Position numbers and translations under genes: made by a program. This document shows, piece after piece, positions 9,073 to 16,750 of a DNA stretch of 64,000 nt. A model generated the notes under the pieces. It was not told where the DNA came from and ran no database searches. It worked only from the letters and a program-made list of their open reading frames with translations. The stretch is from Sphingopyxis yananensis (GTDB taxonomy: Bacteria > Pseudomonadota > Alphaproteobacteria > Sphingomonadales > Sphingomonadaceae), in assembly GCF_020687785.1 (NCBI RefSeq), contig NZ_JAJEWI010000008.1, forward strand, positions 310,001 through 374,000. Reading direction: 5' to 3'. Numbering within the stretch: the first letter of the stretch is position 1; each line of letters starts with the position of its first letter.

Positions 9073-9737
9073 GCGCGACCCTGCGCCGCCGATTGGTCCA
9101 GCTTCTCCTGCCGCGCGGCGGCGACCTCTGCCATGGATTTGGCATCCGGAGCGCGGCCATAAATAGGCGTCACGTCATCGAAAAACAGACTATCAGGAAT
9201 ATTGATCGCCGATCGCGCGTCCGGCAACACAGCCATGGCTCGGCCCGACCCGCACAGCGCCACAAAGGGTTCGGCGCGATTCCCAATCACCAAATCCATC
9301 GATTCGCGGATCGCATCTTGCGGCAACAACGACCGCACATCGGCTTGGGGCATTAAATCCGGACCAAATGGCTGAACAAACCATTGGCCATGACCACCTT
9401 CCATCACCACCAATCCGCCGCCAGCGACGCGAATATCGGATGCCGCACTGGCCGCGACCAACGCCATCGTGCTAAATCCGCGCACCGGAACGTTCCAACC
9501 CAGCGCCAATGCCCGCCCTGCCGCAACACCAATGCGCACACCCGCAAAGCTGCCAGGGCCGCAACCGACCCAAATCTGGTCCGCACGCCCCCCATTTGGC
9601 AATTCCGCAATCAACGGAACCAAGCGTTCCGCATGGCCGCGCCCAATCACCGCGTGGCGATGGTCCGTCACCACCGCCCCGTCGGTCACCGCGACCGTGC
9701 AGGCTTCGGTTGCAGAATCCAAAATCAATATGGACAT
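9069..9737 (-). CDS. tsaB: tRNA threonylcarbamoyladenosine biosynthesis protein TsaB
   Basis: 222 aa from MSILILDSATEACTVAV; a longer start at 9761 exists but the family begins here. The ASKHA-type motifs ILDSAT, RGHAERLVPLI and GCGPGSFAGVRIGVAAGRALAL are those of TsaB. It acts with TsaC/D/E in t6A37 formation on ANN-decoding tRNAs. It is coupled to rimI by a 4-nt overlap. Confidence 0.93.
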   Translation of the reverse strand: MSILILDSATEACTVAVTDGAVVTDHRHAVIGRGHAERLVPLIAELPNGGRADQIWVGCGPGSFAGVRIGVAAGRALALGWNVPVRGFSTMALVAASAASDIRVAGGGLVVMEGGHGQWFVQPFGPDLMPQADVRSLLPQDAIRESMDLVIGNRAEPFVALCGSGRAMAVLPDARSAINIPDSLFFDDVTPIYGRAPDAKSMAEVAAARQEKLDQSAAQGRA

Positions 9738-9757
9738 AAAAAGCGCGGCTCGCTCGA

Positions 9758-10351
9758 TCAAATTACAGTGTTAAAACGCCCAAAATCCGGACGCGGACTG
9801 CGGTCAAAAATGGTGGATACATCACCATAACCAAGGGTGGTGATGAAATTGCTTTTCACATGGGGCGTGTCGCCAAAAAAGGCCGCATCCACAGCCGCAT
9901 TATCAAAGCCGGACATCGGGCCTGTATCCAGCCCCAAAGCCCGCGCCGCCAAAATCAAATAAGCGCCTTGCAAGCTGCTGTTCCGAAACGCAGTCGTCTT
10001 GGCCAAATCTTCATTGCCCACAAACCAGCTGCGTGCGTCGGCATGTGGGAATAAATCGGGCAAATGGTCGTAAAATTGTTCGTCCATGCCAATGATGGCG
10101 GTGACAGGCGCTTGGCGGATTTTGTCCGCATTGCCCGGCGACGACAGCCCCGCCAGCTTGTCCTTGGCTTCGGCGGACCGCACCCAAATGATACGAGCAG
10201 GCAAGGCATTTGCGCTGGTCGGACCATATTTCATCACATCCCAAATGGCCTGAAGCTGATCGTCTGAAACCGGCTTATCCAAATATCCATTGAACGTACG
10301 CGCCGTGCGAAACAATTGGTCCAATGCGGCATCGGATAAAGGCTGGCTCAT
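9758..10351 (-). CDS. Malonic semialdehyde reductase-type nitroreductase (RutE/HadB family)
   Basis: 197 aa. The FMN-dependent nitroreductase fold shows [58 protein letters not shown] and [12 protein letters not shown]. This subfamily reduces malonic semialdehyde or nitroaromatics with NAD(P)H. No rut genes lie nearby, so the physiological role is open. Confidence 0.85.
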   Translation of the reverse strand: MSQPLSDAALDQLFRTARTFNGYLDKPVSDDQLQAIWDVMKYGPTSANALPARIIWVRSAEAKDKLAGLSSPGNADKIRQAPVTAIIGMDEQFYDHLPDLFPHADARSWFVGNEDLAKTTAFRNSSLQGAYLILAARALGLDTGPMSGFDNAAVDAAFFGDTPHVKSNFITTLGYGDVSTIFDRSPRPDFGRFNTVI

Positions 10352-10404
10352 AAACTTCGTCCTCTTTTATGGGGTAATGGATCGGATTTGGTGAAATGTC
10401 GGCG

Positions 10405-10992
10405 TTAAACGGCGTGCACCGCTGTCACTTCTGGAACATAATGTTTCAGCAGCGATTCAATGCCATTTTTCAACGTGGCGGACGATGATGGGCAGCCCGC
10501 ACAGGCACCCTGCAATTTCAAATAGACATTGCCTTTGTCAAACCCGCGATACACGATGTCGCCGCCGTCATTGGCCACGGCGGGACGCACACGGGTTTCG
10601 ATCAATTCCTTAATCTGTTCGACAATATCCGCATCCGCAGGATCATCGACAAAAGCATCCTCGCTGTCCGCAGGAACCGTAAACCCAGCCGCACTCGCCG
10701 CATTAAACAGCGGCAAATTGCCCATGAAATGGTCCATGATGATGCCCAGCACATCTGGCTTATTGTCTGACCATTCCGCACCGGGAGCAATGGTGACGGA
10801 CACAAAATCCCGTCCGAAAAACACGCCTGTGACATCGCCCAGCGTAAACAAGGCCTGCGCCAGCGGCGATGCTTCGGCATCTTCGTCGCTGGCAAAGTCA
10901 CGGGTTCCGCTTTCCATCACCAGACGGCCAGGCAGGAATTTCAGAGTCGCCGGATTGGGCGTTGATTCGGTTTCAATCAGCATAGGCTGCAT
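10405..10992 (-). CDS. nfuA: Fe-S biogenesis protein NfuA (NifU family)
   Basis: 195 aa from MQPMLIETESTPNPATLKF; the frame stays open upstream to 11664 but that extension has no family similarity. The N-terminal Nfu_N domain (ESTPNPATLKFLPG, GDVTGVFFGRDFVSVT) is followed by a C-terminal NifU domain with GACAGCPSSSATLKNGIE (C-x2-C cluster site) near residues 163-180. It delivers 4Fe-4S clusters to target enzymes. It is transcribed divergently from the gene at 11086. Confidence 0.93.
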   Translation of the reverse strand: MQPMLIETESTPNPATLKFLPGRLVMESGTRDFASDEDAEASPLAQALFTLGDVTGVFFGRDFVSVTIAPGAEWSDNKPDVLGIIMDHFMGNLPLFNAASAAGFTVPADSEDAFVDDPADADIVEQIKELIETRVRPAVANDGGDIVYRGFDKGNVYLKLQGACAGCPSSSATLKNGIESLLKHYVPEVTAVHAV

Positions 10993-11085
10993 GTGGGGAA
11001 CGCCCTCGCGTTGTGCAAGCATCAACCCTTCATGAATGCGCTTATATTCTGTCCCCTTCTGTCCTAATTTGGTTTTCACATAATA

Positions 11086-11982
11086 TTGATTGGGAATTTC
11101 CTGTTGCTGACACGCAGATTTGATCATTTCGTCGCCATCGACTGGTCCGGCGCGCGCGGCACACGGCACAAGGGTATCGCGCTGGCCGTTGCCAGCGGCG
11201 CAGCTGCCCCCACTCTCCTTCGGCCCAGCCATATCTGGTCGCGGCAAGAGGTGTTGGATTGGCTGTTCCAGCAATGCAATCAACAAGCCAACATGCTGAT
11301 CGGTTTTGATTTTTCTTCCGGTTTCGCCTTCCTTGATCAAGGGGCCTATTTCCCGCAGTGGGACGCTAGCCCGCGGGGTATCCGCAACCTGTGGGCGATG
11401 GTGGATAGCATGTGCCAATCCGATGCGGACCTCTCCGCCGCATCCTTTCTCGCTCATCCCGATGCTCATCGTCATTTCCGCCATGGCGGCGGCGTGGTTG
11501 GCGATTTGTTCGGTCAAGGCGGCGGACGTCTGCGCCGCGTCGAACATCATCAACGCGCCACCGGACAAGCCGCCAGCGTCAGCAGTTTCAACCTTGTCGG
11601 CGCCGCGCAGGTGGGCAAAGCCAGCCTGAGCGGTATGCGCGTTTTGCACCATATTCACCCGCACATCCCGCTATGGCCGCTCGACCCCATGCCGGCATCC
11701 GGCCCCATGTTGGTTGAAATCTACACCAGCCTCGCGGCCCGCGCCGCCCTATTACCCAAAGGCCGCAGTAAAATTCGCGACATCGGCTTGCTGCAACAGG
11801 CCCTCTCGAATCTCGGCAGCCCCGCAGTGAAGCATATCGGAGCACTAACCGACCATCAAAGTGATGCAATTTTAACCGCCGCGTGGATGCGAAAAATGGC
11901 GGAAAACGAACAATATTGGTCCCCGGCCCCGCTGACAAATGAAATTGCTGCACAAGAGGGCTGGACCTTTGGCATAATTTAA
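11086..11982 (+). CDS. Conserved protein, possible RNase H-like/DUF429-type fold
   Basis: Up to 298 aa. The start is uncertain: TTG at 11086 or TTG at 11104. The N-terminal FVAIDWSGARG followed by an IGFDFSSGFAF block suggests an RNase H-like fold of the kind annotated as predicted nucleases; acidic residues sit in both strands. The C-terminus (ALTDHQSDAILTAAWMRKMA) resembles DUF429-type ends. It lies divergent from nfuA and just before the tRNA-Thr. Function unknown. Confidence 0.65.
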   Translation: MIGNFLLLTRRFDHFVAIDWSGARGTRHKGIALAVASGAAAPTLLRPSHIWSRQEVLDWLFQQCNQQANMLIGFDFSSGFAFLDQGAYFPQWDASPRGIRNLWAMVDSMCQSDADLSAASFLAHPDAHRHFRHGGGVVGDLFGQGGGRLRRVEHHQRATGQAASVSSFNLVGAAQVGKASLSGMRVLHHIHPHIPLWPLDPMPASGPMLVEIYTSLAARAALLPKGRSKIRDIGLLQQALSNLGSPAVKHIGALTDHQSDAILTAAWMRKMAENEQYWSPAPLTNEIAAQEGWTFGII

Positions 11983-12001
11983 AGCAAAGGCGTCTCGAAG
12001 A

Positions 12002-12077
<76 letters not shown>

Positions 12078-12134
12078 TTGATTTATAATCGTTTTTTCTG
12101 AAAAATTGATGAGTTTCAAACCGCGTTTGGGAGC

Positions 12135-13196
12135 TTATTTGGGAGTTTCTTGGCTCCGCTCCAGCTTTCGGATCGCGCTATCGGCCAGTCGCGAATCTCT
12201 GTGCAGATAATGCGCATCCAAGATGCTTCCGACGTCTTTCAGGCTATGCCCCGTGATCGTCGCAATCTCTGCTTCCGTGCATTCTGCGATAGCCAAGCGC
12301 GTTACAGCCGTTCCACGCAAATCATGAAATGTCAGACCAATCACACCAGCCGCAGCGCAGGCACGTTTCCATGAAGTGTTAAAGCCATAGATGGTCCACG
12401 GCGTACCCAAGCTGGTCAGCAAGATATGATGGGATCGGCCCGCTGCCTGATCCGCATGGTTGCGTTCTCGCTGTTCTTCCAAGGCTCTGCGCAACGGCGC
12501 GCCCACGGGGACGATCACACGCTTGCCCGTCTTGTGCTGGGTTAGCCGAATATGCTTTCCGTCATAATTCGCCCAAGTCAGCGACAGCAGGTCGCCTTTG
12601 CGTTGGCCGGTCCACAAAGCCAAGGTCAGCGCCAGATGCAGATGCGCCGGCGCTTTGTCGTAAAAAGCGGCCTCATCTTCGGCCTGCCAGATCTTATCTT
12701 TGCGGCTTGCACGATATAGTTTTCCGGGACGCTCGCACGGGTTGCATGGCACAAGGCCACGATTGAAACCCCATGACATGATGCGCGCCAACACCGCGAA
12801 GCGATAATCCGCGCTGCGGCGCGACTTAATCGCCATCCGATCCCGCCACGCGAGAAACTCCCCGCGCGCACGGCGATCGGCCAGCAATTTGATCGGCATG
12901 TCGCCAAATTCCGCATCGATATGGCGCGCATGGACCGCATAATCTTTGCGGCTTCGCTCGGCCAACGCCTTAAAGTCTGCGGAATCCAGATAATCTTCGA
13001 TTACCCAGCGCACCGTTTCTTTGCGGTGGCGGCCGCGACGATCTTCGACCGCGCGGTTATAGCTCGCCATAAATTCCGGCGAACCAGGCTTGCCATCCAA
13101 CCGAGGGCCGCCTTTCCACGCATAATAATATGTGACGGTCGAGCCATCGGTCAATTTGGCCTTTACGCGGTTCAGCCCCTTTAGTTTAATTCTCAT
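12135..13196 (-). CDS. int: Tyrosine-type site-specific integrase
   Basis: 353 aa. The N-terminal arm/core-binding region is followed by the catalytic domain: box I Arg in ALTLALWTGQRKGDLLSL, box II HDLRGTAVTRL (H-x-L-R), then ITGHSLKDVGSILDAHYLH with the GH pair and the nucleophilic Tyr. It lies 58 bp inside attL and reads toward it, as usual for tRNA-targeting phages. It is last in the early operon and its start overlaps the preceding small gene, so lytic and integrase expression appear linked. Confidence 0.95.
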   Translation of the reverse strand: MRIKLKGLNRVKAKLTDGSTVTYYYAWKGGPRLDGKPGSPEFMASYNRAVEDRRGRHRKETVRWVIEDYLDSADFKALAERSRKDYAVHARHIDAEFGDMPIKLLADRRARGEFLAWRDRMAIKSRRSADYRFAVLARIMSWGFNRGLVPCNPCERPGKLYRASRKDKIWQAEDEAAFYDKAPAHLHLALTLALWTGQRKGDLLSLTWANYDGKHIRLTQHKTGKRVIVPVGAPLRRALEEQRERNHADQAAGRSHHILLTSLGTPWTIYGFNTSWKRACAAAGVIGLTFHDLRGTAVTRLAIAECTEAEIATITGHSLKDVGSILDAHYLHRDSRLADSAIRKLERSQETPK

Positions 13197-13371
13197 TGCG
13201 GCTTGCCTTCCAGCTGGTCCAGCTATCTTGCACCTGCGCCGCTTCGCTATGCGTCAGTCGGATGGTGCCATCGGGGGCGATTTCGGTTTTCACCACGTCC
13301 AACCCCAAAGCCTGCACCGCCTTGATCGCGCGCGAGACATTGGCTTGGGTGATGCGATGGAGTGTGGTCAT
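13186..13371 (-). CDS. Small protein upstream of int, possible excisionase
   Basis: 61 aa from MTTLHRITQANVSRAIKAVQ; the start overlaps the upstream stop (ATGA). The N-terminal helix pair ITQANVSRAIKAVQALGLDV could be a small DNA-binding helix-turn-helix, followed by a beta segment (IAPDGTIRLTH). Size, charge and position next to int suggest an Xis/Cox role, but no signature proves it. It overlaps the int start by 11 nt. Confidence 0.6.
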   Translation of the reverse strand: MTTLHRITQANVSRAIKAVQALGLDVVKTEIAPDGTIRLTHSEAAQVQDSWTSWKASRNEN

Positions 13372-13565
13372 AACAAGGCCTTTCCTGCACCGTAGATCAG
13401 GCTGGCGACGATGACGGCGACCAGCGATGCGGCGGTGGAGATGCAAGCCGCTTGCATATGTTCACGGCGGCGTGCGGTGTGGCAGCATTCGCAGCTGCAA
13501 CGAACGGACGGAGCAGCGGATGCGCGGCGCACATTGGCCCAGCTTGATTTAGCGCCCATGATCAT
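13368..13565 (-). CDS. Small Cys-rich membrane-tail protein
   Basis: 65 aa from 13565, or 63 aa from 13559. The N-terminal half holds CSCECCHTARRREH, possibly metal-binding. The C-terminal half is one predicted membrane helix (ACISTAASLVAVIVASLIYG). It overlaps both neighbours by 4 nt (ATGA) within the early operon. Family not recognised. Confidence 0.55.
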   Translation of the reverse strand: MIMGAKSSWANVRRASAAPSVRCSCECCHTARRREHMQAACISTAASLVAVIVASLIYGAGKALL

Positions 13566-13750
13566 GCCCCCATATCCGGCGCTGACATGATCAACAGCAC
13601 AACGGGGACCAGCGTCAGGCATGTCGCGGCAATCGCCATCGCCTTCAGCGTTTCCATGATGGTCAATGTGGCAAAGACTTCCTCAACGCGGTCGGCAGTG
13701 TGGTTCGCGGCGATTTCGTTGCTGGAGAAGAAATTCAAAAGTCGGCGCAT
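13562..13750 (-). CDS. Small one-helix membrane protein
   Basis: 62 aa. A polar N-terminal half (NEIAANHTADRVEEVFATL) is followed by a hydrophobic helix (IAATCLTLVPVVLLIMS). It is coupled to the next gene by an ATGA overlap and follows the Ogr-like gene by 11 bp. Function unknown. Confidence 0.55.
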   Translation of the reverse strand: MRRLLNFFSSNEIAANHTADRVEEVFATLTIMETLKAMAIAATCLTLVPVVLLIMSAPDMGA

Positions 13751-13761
13751 GATATTCTCCC

Positions 13762-14121
13762 TTAATTTTCAATGCTGGGCGGCAGCAGATCGAGCATCGA
13801 CATCTGGCCAAAGTCATGACCAGGGGCTTTGCTTTCCTTGATGCGGGCGGGACGAAATTCGGCGCTGACGCCGCTGGGCGACAGCACATGTTCAAAGGCC
13901 AGACTGGCCGTGAAGGTCATCGCGCAGCGCAGCTGTGTGCAAGCCAGATAGAGGCGGCGGAAGGTCGGCGTGATTTCCTCGCTGCTGCGCGTCAGCGCCT
14001 TGGCACCGCAAGCGGGGCAATTGACGGCTGGCGCTTTGCCATAAGGGCGCGTGACGGCGGCGCTGAACGGCACCGCAGGGTTGCTGGGTTGCGACATAAT
14101 GGTTCCCGTATGCATGTTCAT
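13762..14121 (-). CDS. Ogr/Delta-like zinc-finger late-gene activator
   Basis: 119 aa from the ATG at 14121, with AAGGA about 12 nt upstream and ATGA coupling to the previous gene. The core reads NCPACGAKALTRSSEEIT, then 12 residues, then ACTQLRCAMTFTASLAFEHVLSPSG. The cysteines give exactly C-x2-C-x22-C-x4-C, the spacing of P2 Ogr and P4 Delta, with the family R-x-S-x2-I and TF motifs. In P2-like phages this protein binds dyads near -55 of the late promoters and recruits RNA polymerase. Three matching dyads occur in this prophage. Unlike in P2, the gene is in the early operon, not behind gene D. It also carries about 40 extra C-terminal residues. Confidence 0.88.
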   Translation of the reverse strand: MNMHTGTIMSQPSNPAVPFSAAVTRPYGKAPAVNCPACGAKALTRSSEEITPTFRRLYLACTQLRCAMTFTASLAFEHVLSPSGVSAEFRPARIKESKAPGHDFGQMSMLDLLPPSIEN

Positions 14122-14588
14122 GAGCGGTGATTTCCTTGAGCGATGGAGGTGCCGATTTTCGTGGCGATCCGCGTAAGATGGGTGATGGCTTCTTCCGTCT
14201 CGCGCAGCGCATCGGCTTGCGATTTCGGATCGTGGAGGTTGCGGGCCAATGAAATGATGGCGGCAACGGCTTCGCCGCTTTCCTTCGCGACCGCCTGCGC
14301 ACCGTTCAGCATCGTGTCCGCACTGGGGGCTTCGCCGGTCACCTGCAAATCCAGTTTCAGCGCATAGCATTCCAGCAAAGGCGCACCCTCGCCCCCTGCC
14401 CGCCGATAAGCCGCATCCAGCCGCACGGCATCGCGCATCGACAATTCGCGGTCCGTATCCGGCGTGCCCATTTTACGGATGTGCGATTCTGATTTCGCCA
14501 GCACATCGGCGCAGCCATCCCAGCCCAACCGATCCGCAATGACCGACAGCGCGCGTTCAAAGGTTGCAGGCCCACGAACAATCGTCAT
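14118..14588 (-). CDS. CII-like phage regulatory protein
   Basis: 156 aa from MTIVRGPATFERALSVIADR; an in-frame extension to 14666 has no support. ADVLAKSESHIRKMGTPDTD then RELSMRDAVRLDAAYRRAGG resembles the helix-turn-helix region of P2/P22-type CII regulators (…AE.L..S...L...L.P......L...EA). Its stop and start overlap both neighbours by 4 nt. Its likely role is control of early transcription or replication; the similarity is moderate. Confidence 0.6.
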   Translation of the reverse strand: MTIVRGPATFERALSVIADRLGWDGCADVLAKSESHIRKMGTPDTDRELSMRDAVRLDAAYRRAGGEGAPLLECYALKLDLQVTGEAPSADTMLNGAQAVAKESGEAVAAIISLARNLHDPKSQADALRETEEAITHLTRIATKIGTSIAQGNHRS

Positions 14589-14929
14589 GCCGCACCGCCG
14601 CTGGCGAGAATATCCGACCGATTGCCGTGTCGGGCCTGTGCGCGGACCGATAGGATAGGGCCACATTCATAATAGGGTTCACCAACAGCGGAGGGTGATG
14701 GTGCCAGTTCAATCTCTCGCGGGTAAATATCGGGGCGCAAAGCGTGGCGCGACACGCCATATAAAGCCTCGGCCTTCAGCACATATTGCGCCGGCATTTT
14801 CCGCGACGATTGCAACCAGCGCCAAACGGTCGGCTGAGCGACACCTAGCGCGCGAGCAAGAGCGCTCTGACTGCCAGCGGAACGTTCGCAGGCCACGAGA
14901 GCTTCATAGGGAGTGGGTTCGTTGGTCAT
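14585..14929 (-). CDS. Cro/YdaS-like HTH regulator
   Basis: 114 aa from the ATG at 14929, inside the operator array; an upstream ATG at 14971 would run through the operators and is less likely. The N-terminal HTH is YEALVACERSAGSQSALARALGVAQPTVWRWL, followed by LKAEALYGVSRHALRPDIYP, the YdaS/Cro signature. It is first in the leftward early operon and divergent from the repressor, so it is the probable Cro. Confidence 0.85.
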   Translation of the reverse strand: MTNEPTPYEALVACERSAGSQSALARALGVAQPTVWRWLQSSRKMPAQYVLKAEALYGVSRHALRPDIYPREIELAPSPSAVGEPYYECGPILSVRAQARHGNRSDILASGGAA

Positions 14930-15002
14930 AGACGCACCTATAGACGCATCTATAACATCGTCAATAGACAAATCTAACTACCCACCTATAGCCAGTTCTA
15001 TA
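14927..15002. promoter_or_regulatory. Phage immunity operator array
   Basis: Four 16-bp imperfect dyads of form TATAG-N6-CTATA lie between cro and cI: CATAG-ACGCAC-CTATA (14927-14942), TATAG-ACGCAT-CTATA (14939-14954), AATAG-ACAAAT-CTAAC (14963-14978) and TATAG-CCAGTT-CTATA (14987-15002). The last three are spaced exactly 24 bp apart and the first is offset by 12 bp. They cover the cro start and end 10 bp before the repressor ATG, where CI and Cro would compete. Confidence 0.8.
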
Positions 15003-15012
15003 GGGTAGCTTC

Positions 15013-15672
15013 ATGAAACTTGGAATTCGTATAGCCACGCGCCTTGAAGAATTGGGAATGTCTCAGGCCGAACTGGCACGTCAGGTTGGGATTAAGCAGC
15101 CAAGCATAAATCACCTTATCAACAAAGGCGCTCAGGGCTCCAAGCATGTCCTCGAGATTGCAAAGGCACTGCAAACCACGCCGGCCTATATCTTGGGTGA
15201 AACTGACGATCCGAGTGAAGGCTACGTTCCCCTACCCTCAACCGCAGCGGTAGCGGCAGAACTCGGCCTAGTACCTGTGCGAGAAATCGACCTCTCATTC
15301 GGCATGGGCTCAACCTATCTCGACATCCCAGTCACCGAGACAATTCGTCACTTTTCCGAGGACTGGATTAAGCAATACACCCGCGCAGATCCTGACCAAT
15401 TACTATTTGCCCAAGGGGCTGGCGATTCCATGTTCCCGACATTGCTAGACAGTGACCTGATGCTGATCGACTGCTCTCAGCGAAACTTAAACATGGCCGA
15501 CAAAATCTGGGTCGCGGCCTATGCCGGCTGCGGCATGATCAAACGCCTGCGCCAAATGCCAGACGGCGGCGTAAAGATCCTAAGCGACAATCCGTCCGTA
15601 TCCGACGAGATCGCCTATGACGGCGAACTCAGCTTAATTGGCCGTGTGGTGGCGATTGTTCGCAAGATATAA
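15013..15672 (+). CDS. CI-like repressor (HTH plus S24 peptidase)
   Basis: 219 aa. The N-terminal HTH_3 reads RLEELGMSQAELARQVGIKQ PSINHLI. The C-terminal LexA/S24 domain has the catalytic Ser in AQGAGDSMFPTLLDSDLMLID and a Lys in CGMIKRLRQ. The canonical Ala-Gly cleavage pair of RecA-stimulated repressors is not obvious. It is divergent from cro and maintains lysogeny. The 42-bp gap to the next gene on the same strand suggests cotranscription. Confidence 0.93.
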   Translation: MKLGIRIATRLEELGMSQAELARQVGIKQPSINHLINKGAQGSKHVLEIAKALQTTPAYILGETDDPSEGYVPLPSTAAVAAELGLVPVREIDLSFGMGSTYLDIPVTETIRHFSEDWIKQYTRADPDQLLFAQGAGDSMFPTLLDSDLMLIDCSQRNLNMADKIWVAAYAGCGMIKRLRQMPDGGVKILSDNPSVSDEIAYDGELSLIGRVVAIVRKI

Positions 15673-15713
15673 TCTATCCTGAAAATCAAACGCCCTACGC
15701 GTGAGGTGGTGCT

Positions 15714-16622
15714 TTGACCGACGACCCCAATCAACCGCATATCGATGCTAACTTAAAGTTGTCTATCCTCCAAGAGGAGACCCTTTCAGTGCTCACGCTC
15801 ATTCGCGACGAAATAGAAGGTTTATTCGAGCGTCGAGCGAACACGCCCAGTGAAGCGGACAGTACCCTACGGAACCTATTTTTCTACATGGGTGAACGTG
15901 GGCAGTCAGTGAACTTCTTACTCAGCTGGGGCTACAGTTGGGATGCCGAGATAATTTTACGTTCTTATTATGAAGTTTCTGTACGCATAGCTCTACTTTG
16001 CTTTTCGGACGAGATCGAAAGAAAGGAACTGTTGCAGGAGTTTTGGACCGACCTGGGAGCCATCGGAGACCGTCGACGAGCTATTAAAGCCGGGTTAGCT
16101 GGTAAAGTGATGAAGCTTAAAAATGGAAACGATGACCCGATCTTTTCCGCCCTGGAAGATCCCCAAATTTTCCGTACCCTGCCCAAGGGCAATAAAGCCG
16201 AAAGAAAAAGACTCGAGCAAAAATGGTCTTTTACTCAGATAATCGACACGTTGAGCAAAAAGCGTATTTCAGGCAAAAACCTGGAATTAATTTCAGGTCT
16301 CCTCCATTACTATGGAATGGCTAGCCACTTACTCCATGCTGACCAAATGGCCCTTGACTTAATGTACGATCGCGCAACACGCGATCCTTCTGAAGCGTTA
16401 ATTCTTGCAAGGGCCCATGCAGCTAGGATCATGAACGATCTCGCTAGCCTTAGCCTATTCTGTGCGGATGCATTGCGAATAATGTTCGAACTTGAATTCG
16501 AAAACGAGGCTCTACTCTATGCCACCTTCGATAAGATGAGCACCATCTCCGACGAAATCCTTACAGAGTTCCGTCATTCCCAAGAACAATTTTACGCGGA
16601 CATTGCTAACGGTGGCAAGTAG
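15714..16622 (+). CDS. DUF5677-like cargo protein expressed with the repressor
   Basis: 302 aa, TTG start with a good GAGGTGG Shine-Dalgarno at about 15702-15708. It is largely helical. RNLFFYMGERGQSVNFLLSW, AEIILRSYYEVSVRIALL and YYGMASHLLHAD resemble DUF5677 proteins (R-S-x-x-E helix and a late SxxxHxD block). Base composition is lower in GC than the structural genes. It occupies the rex-like position downstream of the repressor, so it is probably on in the lysogen. A superinfection-exclusion or abortive-infection role is inference. Confidence 0.6.
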   Translation: MTDDPNQPHIDANLKLSILQEETLSVLTLIRDEIEGLFERRANTPSEADSTLRNLFFYMGERGQSVNFLLSWGYSWDAEIILRSYYEVSVRIALLCFSDEIERKELLQEFWTDLGAIGDRRRAIKAGLAGKVMKLKNGNDDPIFSALEDPQIFRTLPKGNKAERKRLEQKWSFTQIIDTLSKKRISGKNLELISGLLHYYGMASHLLHADQMALDLMYDRATRDPSEALILARAHAARIMNDLASLSLFCADALRIMFELEFENEALLYATFDKMSTISDEILTEFRHSQEQFYADIANGGK

Positions 16623-16624
16623 GA

Positions 16625-16648
16625 CCTGCTAGCAGAAGCGTTAGCAGG
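16625..16648 (+). terminator. Hairpin after the DUF5677-like gene
   Basis: Seven-bp arms CCTGCTA (16625-16631) and TAGCAGG (16642-16648) begin 3 bp past the stop. There is no strong T-run, so it is a weak terminator candidate between convergent genes. Confidence 0.4.
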
Positions 16649-16750
16649 CCCCTTACAACTATTCTGATGCCACGTGTGACTTACCAGCTACTTCGCGCAG
16701 CCTACAAAAACTCCAAACAATGAGAAAGCGTGATCCCGGCACTTATATGG

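Noticed and set aside
10993..11664. Long N-terminal extension of NfuA
   Set aside because: The open frame continues, but the family begins at MLIETESTPNP, and the extension is antisense to the divergent gene at 11086.
13762..14370. A 202-aa protein in the Ogr frame
   Set aside because: The first 83 residues overlap the CII-like gene in another frame; the zinc finger and the Shine-Dalgarno support the ATG at 14121.
14930..14971. Longer Cro-like protein starting at 14971
   Set aside because: It would code through the operator array; the HTH begins at the downstream ATG at 14929.
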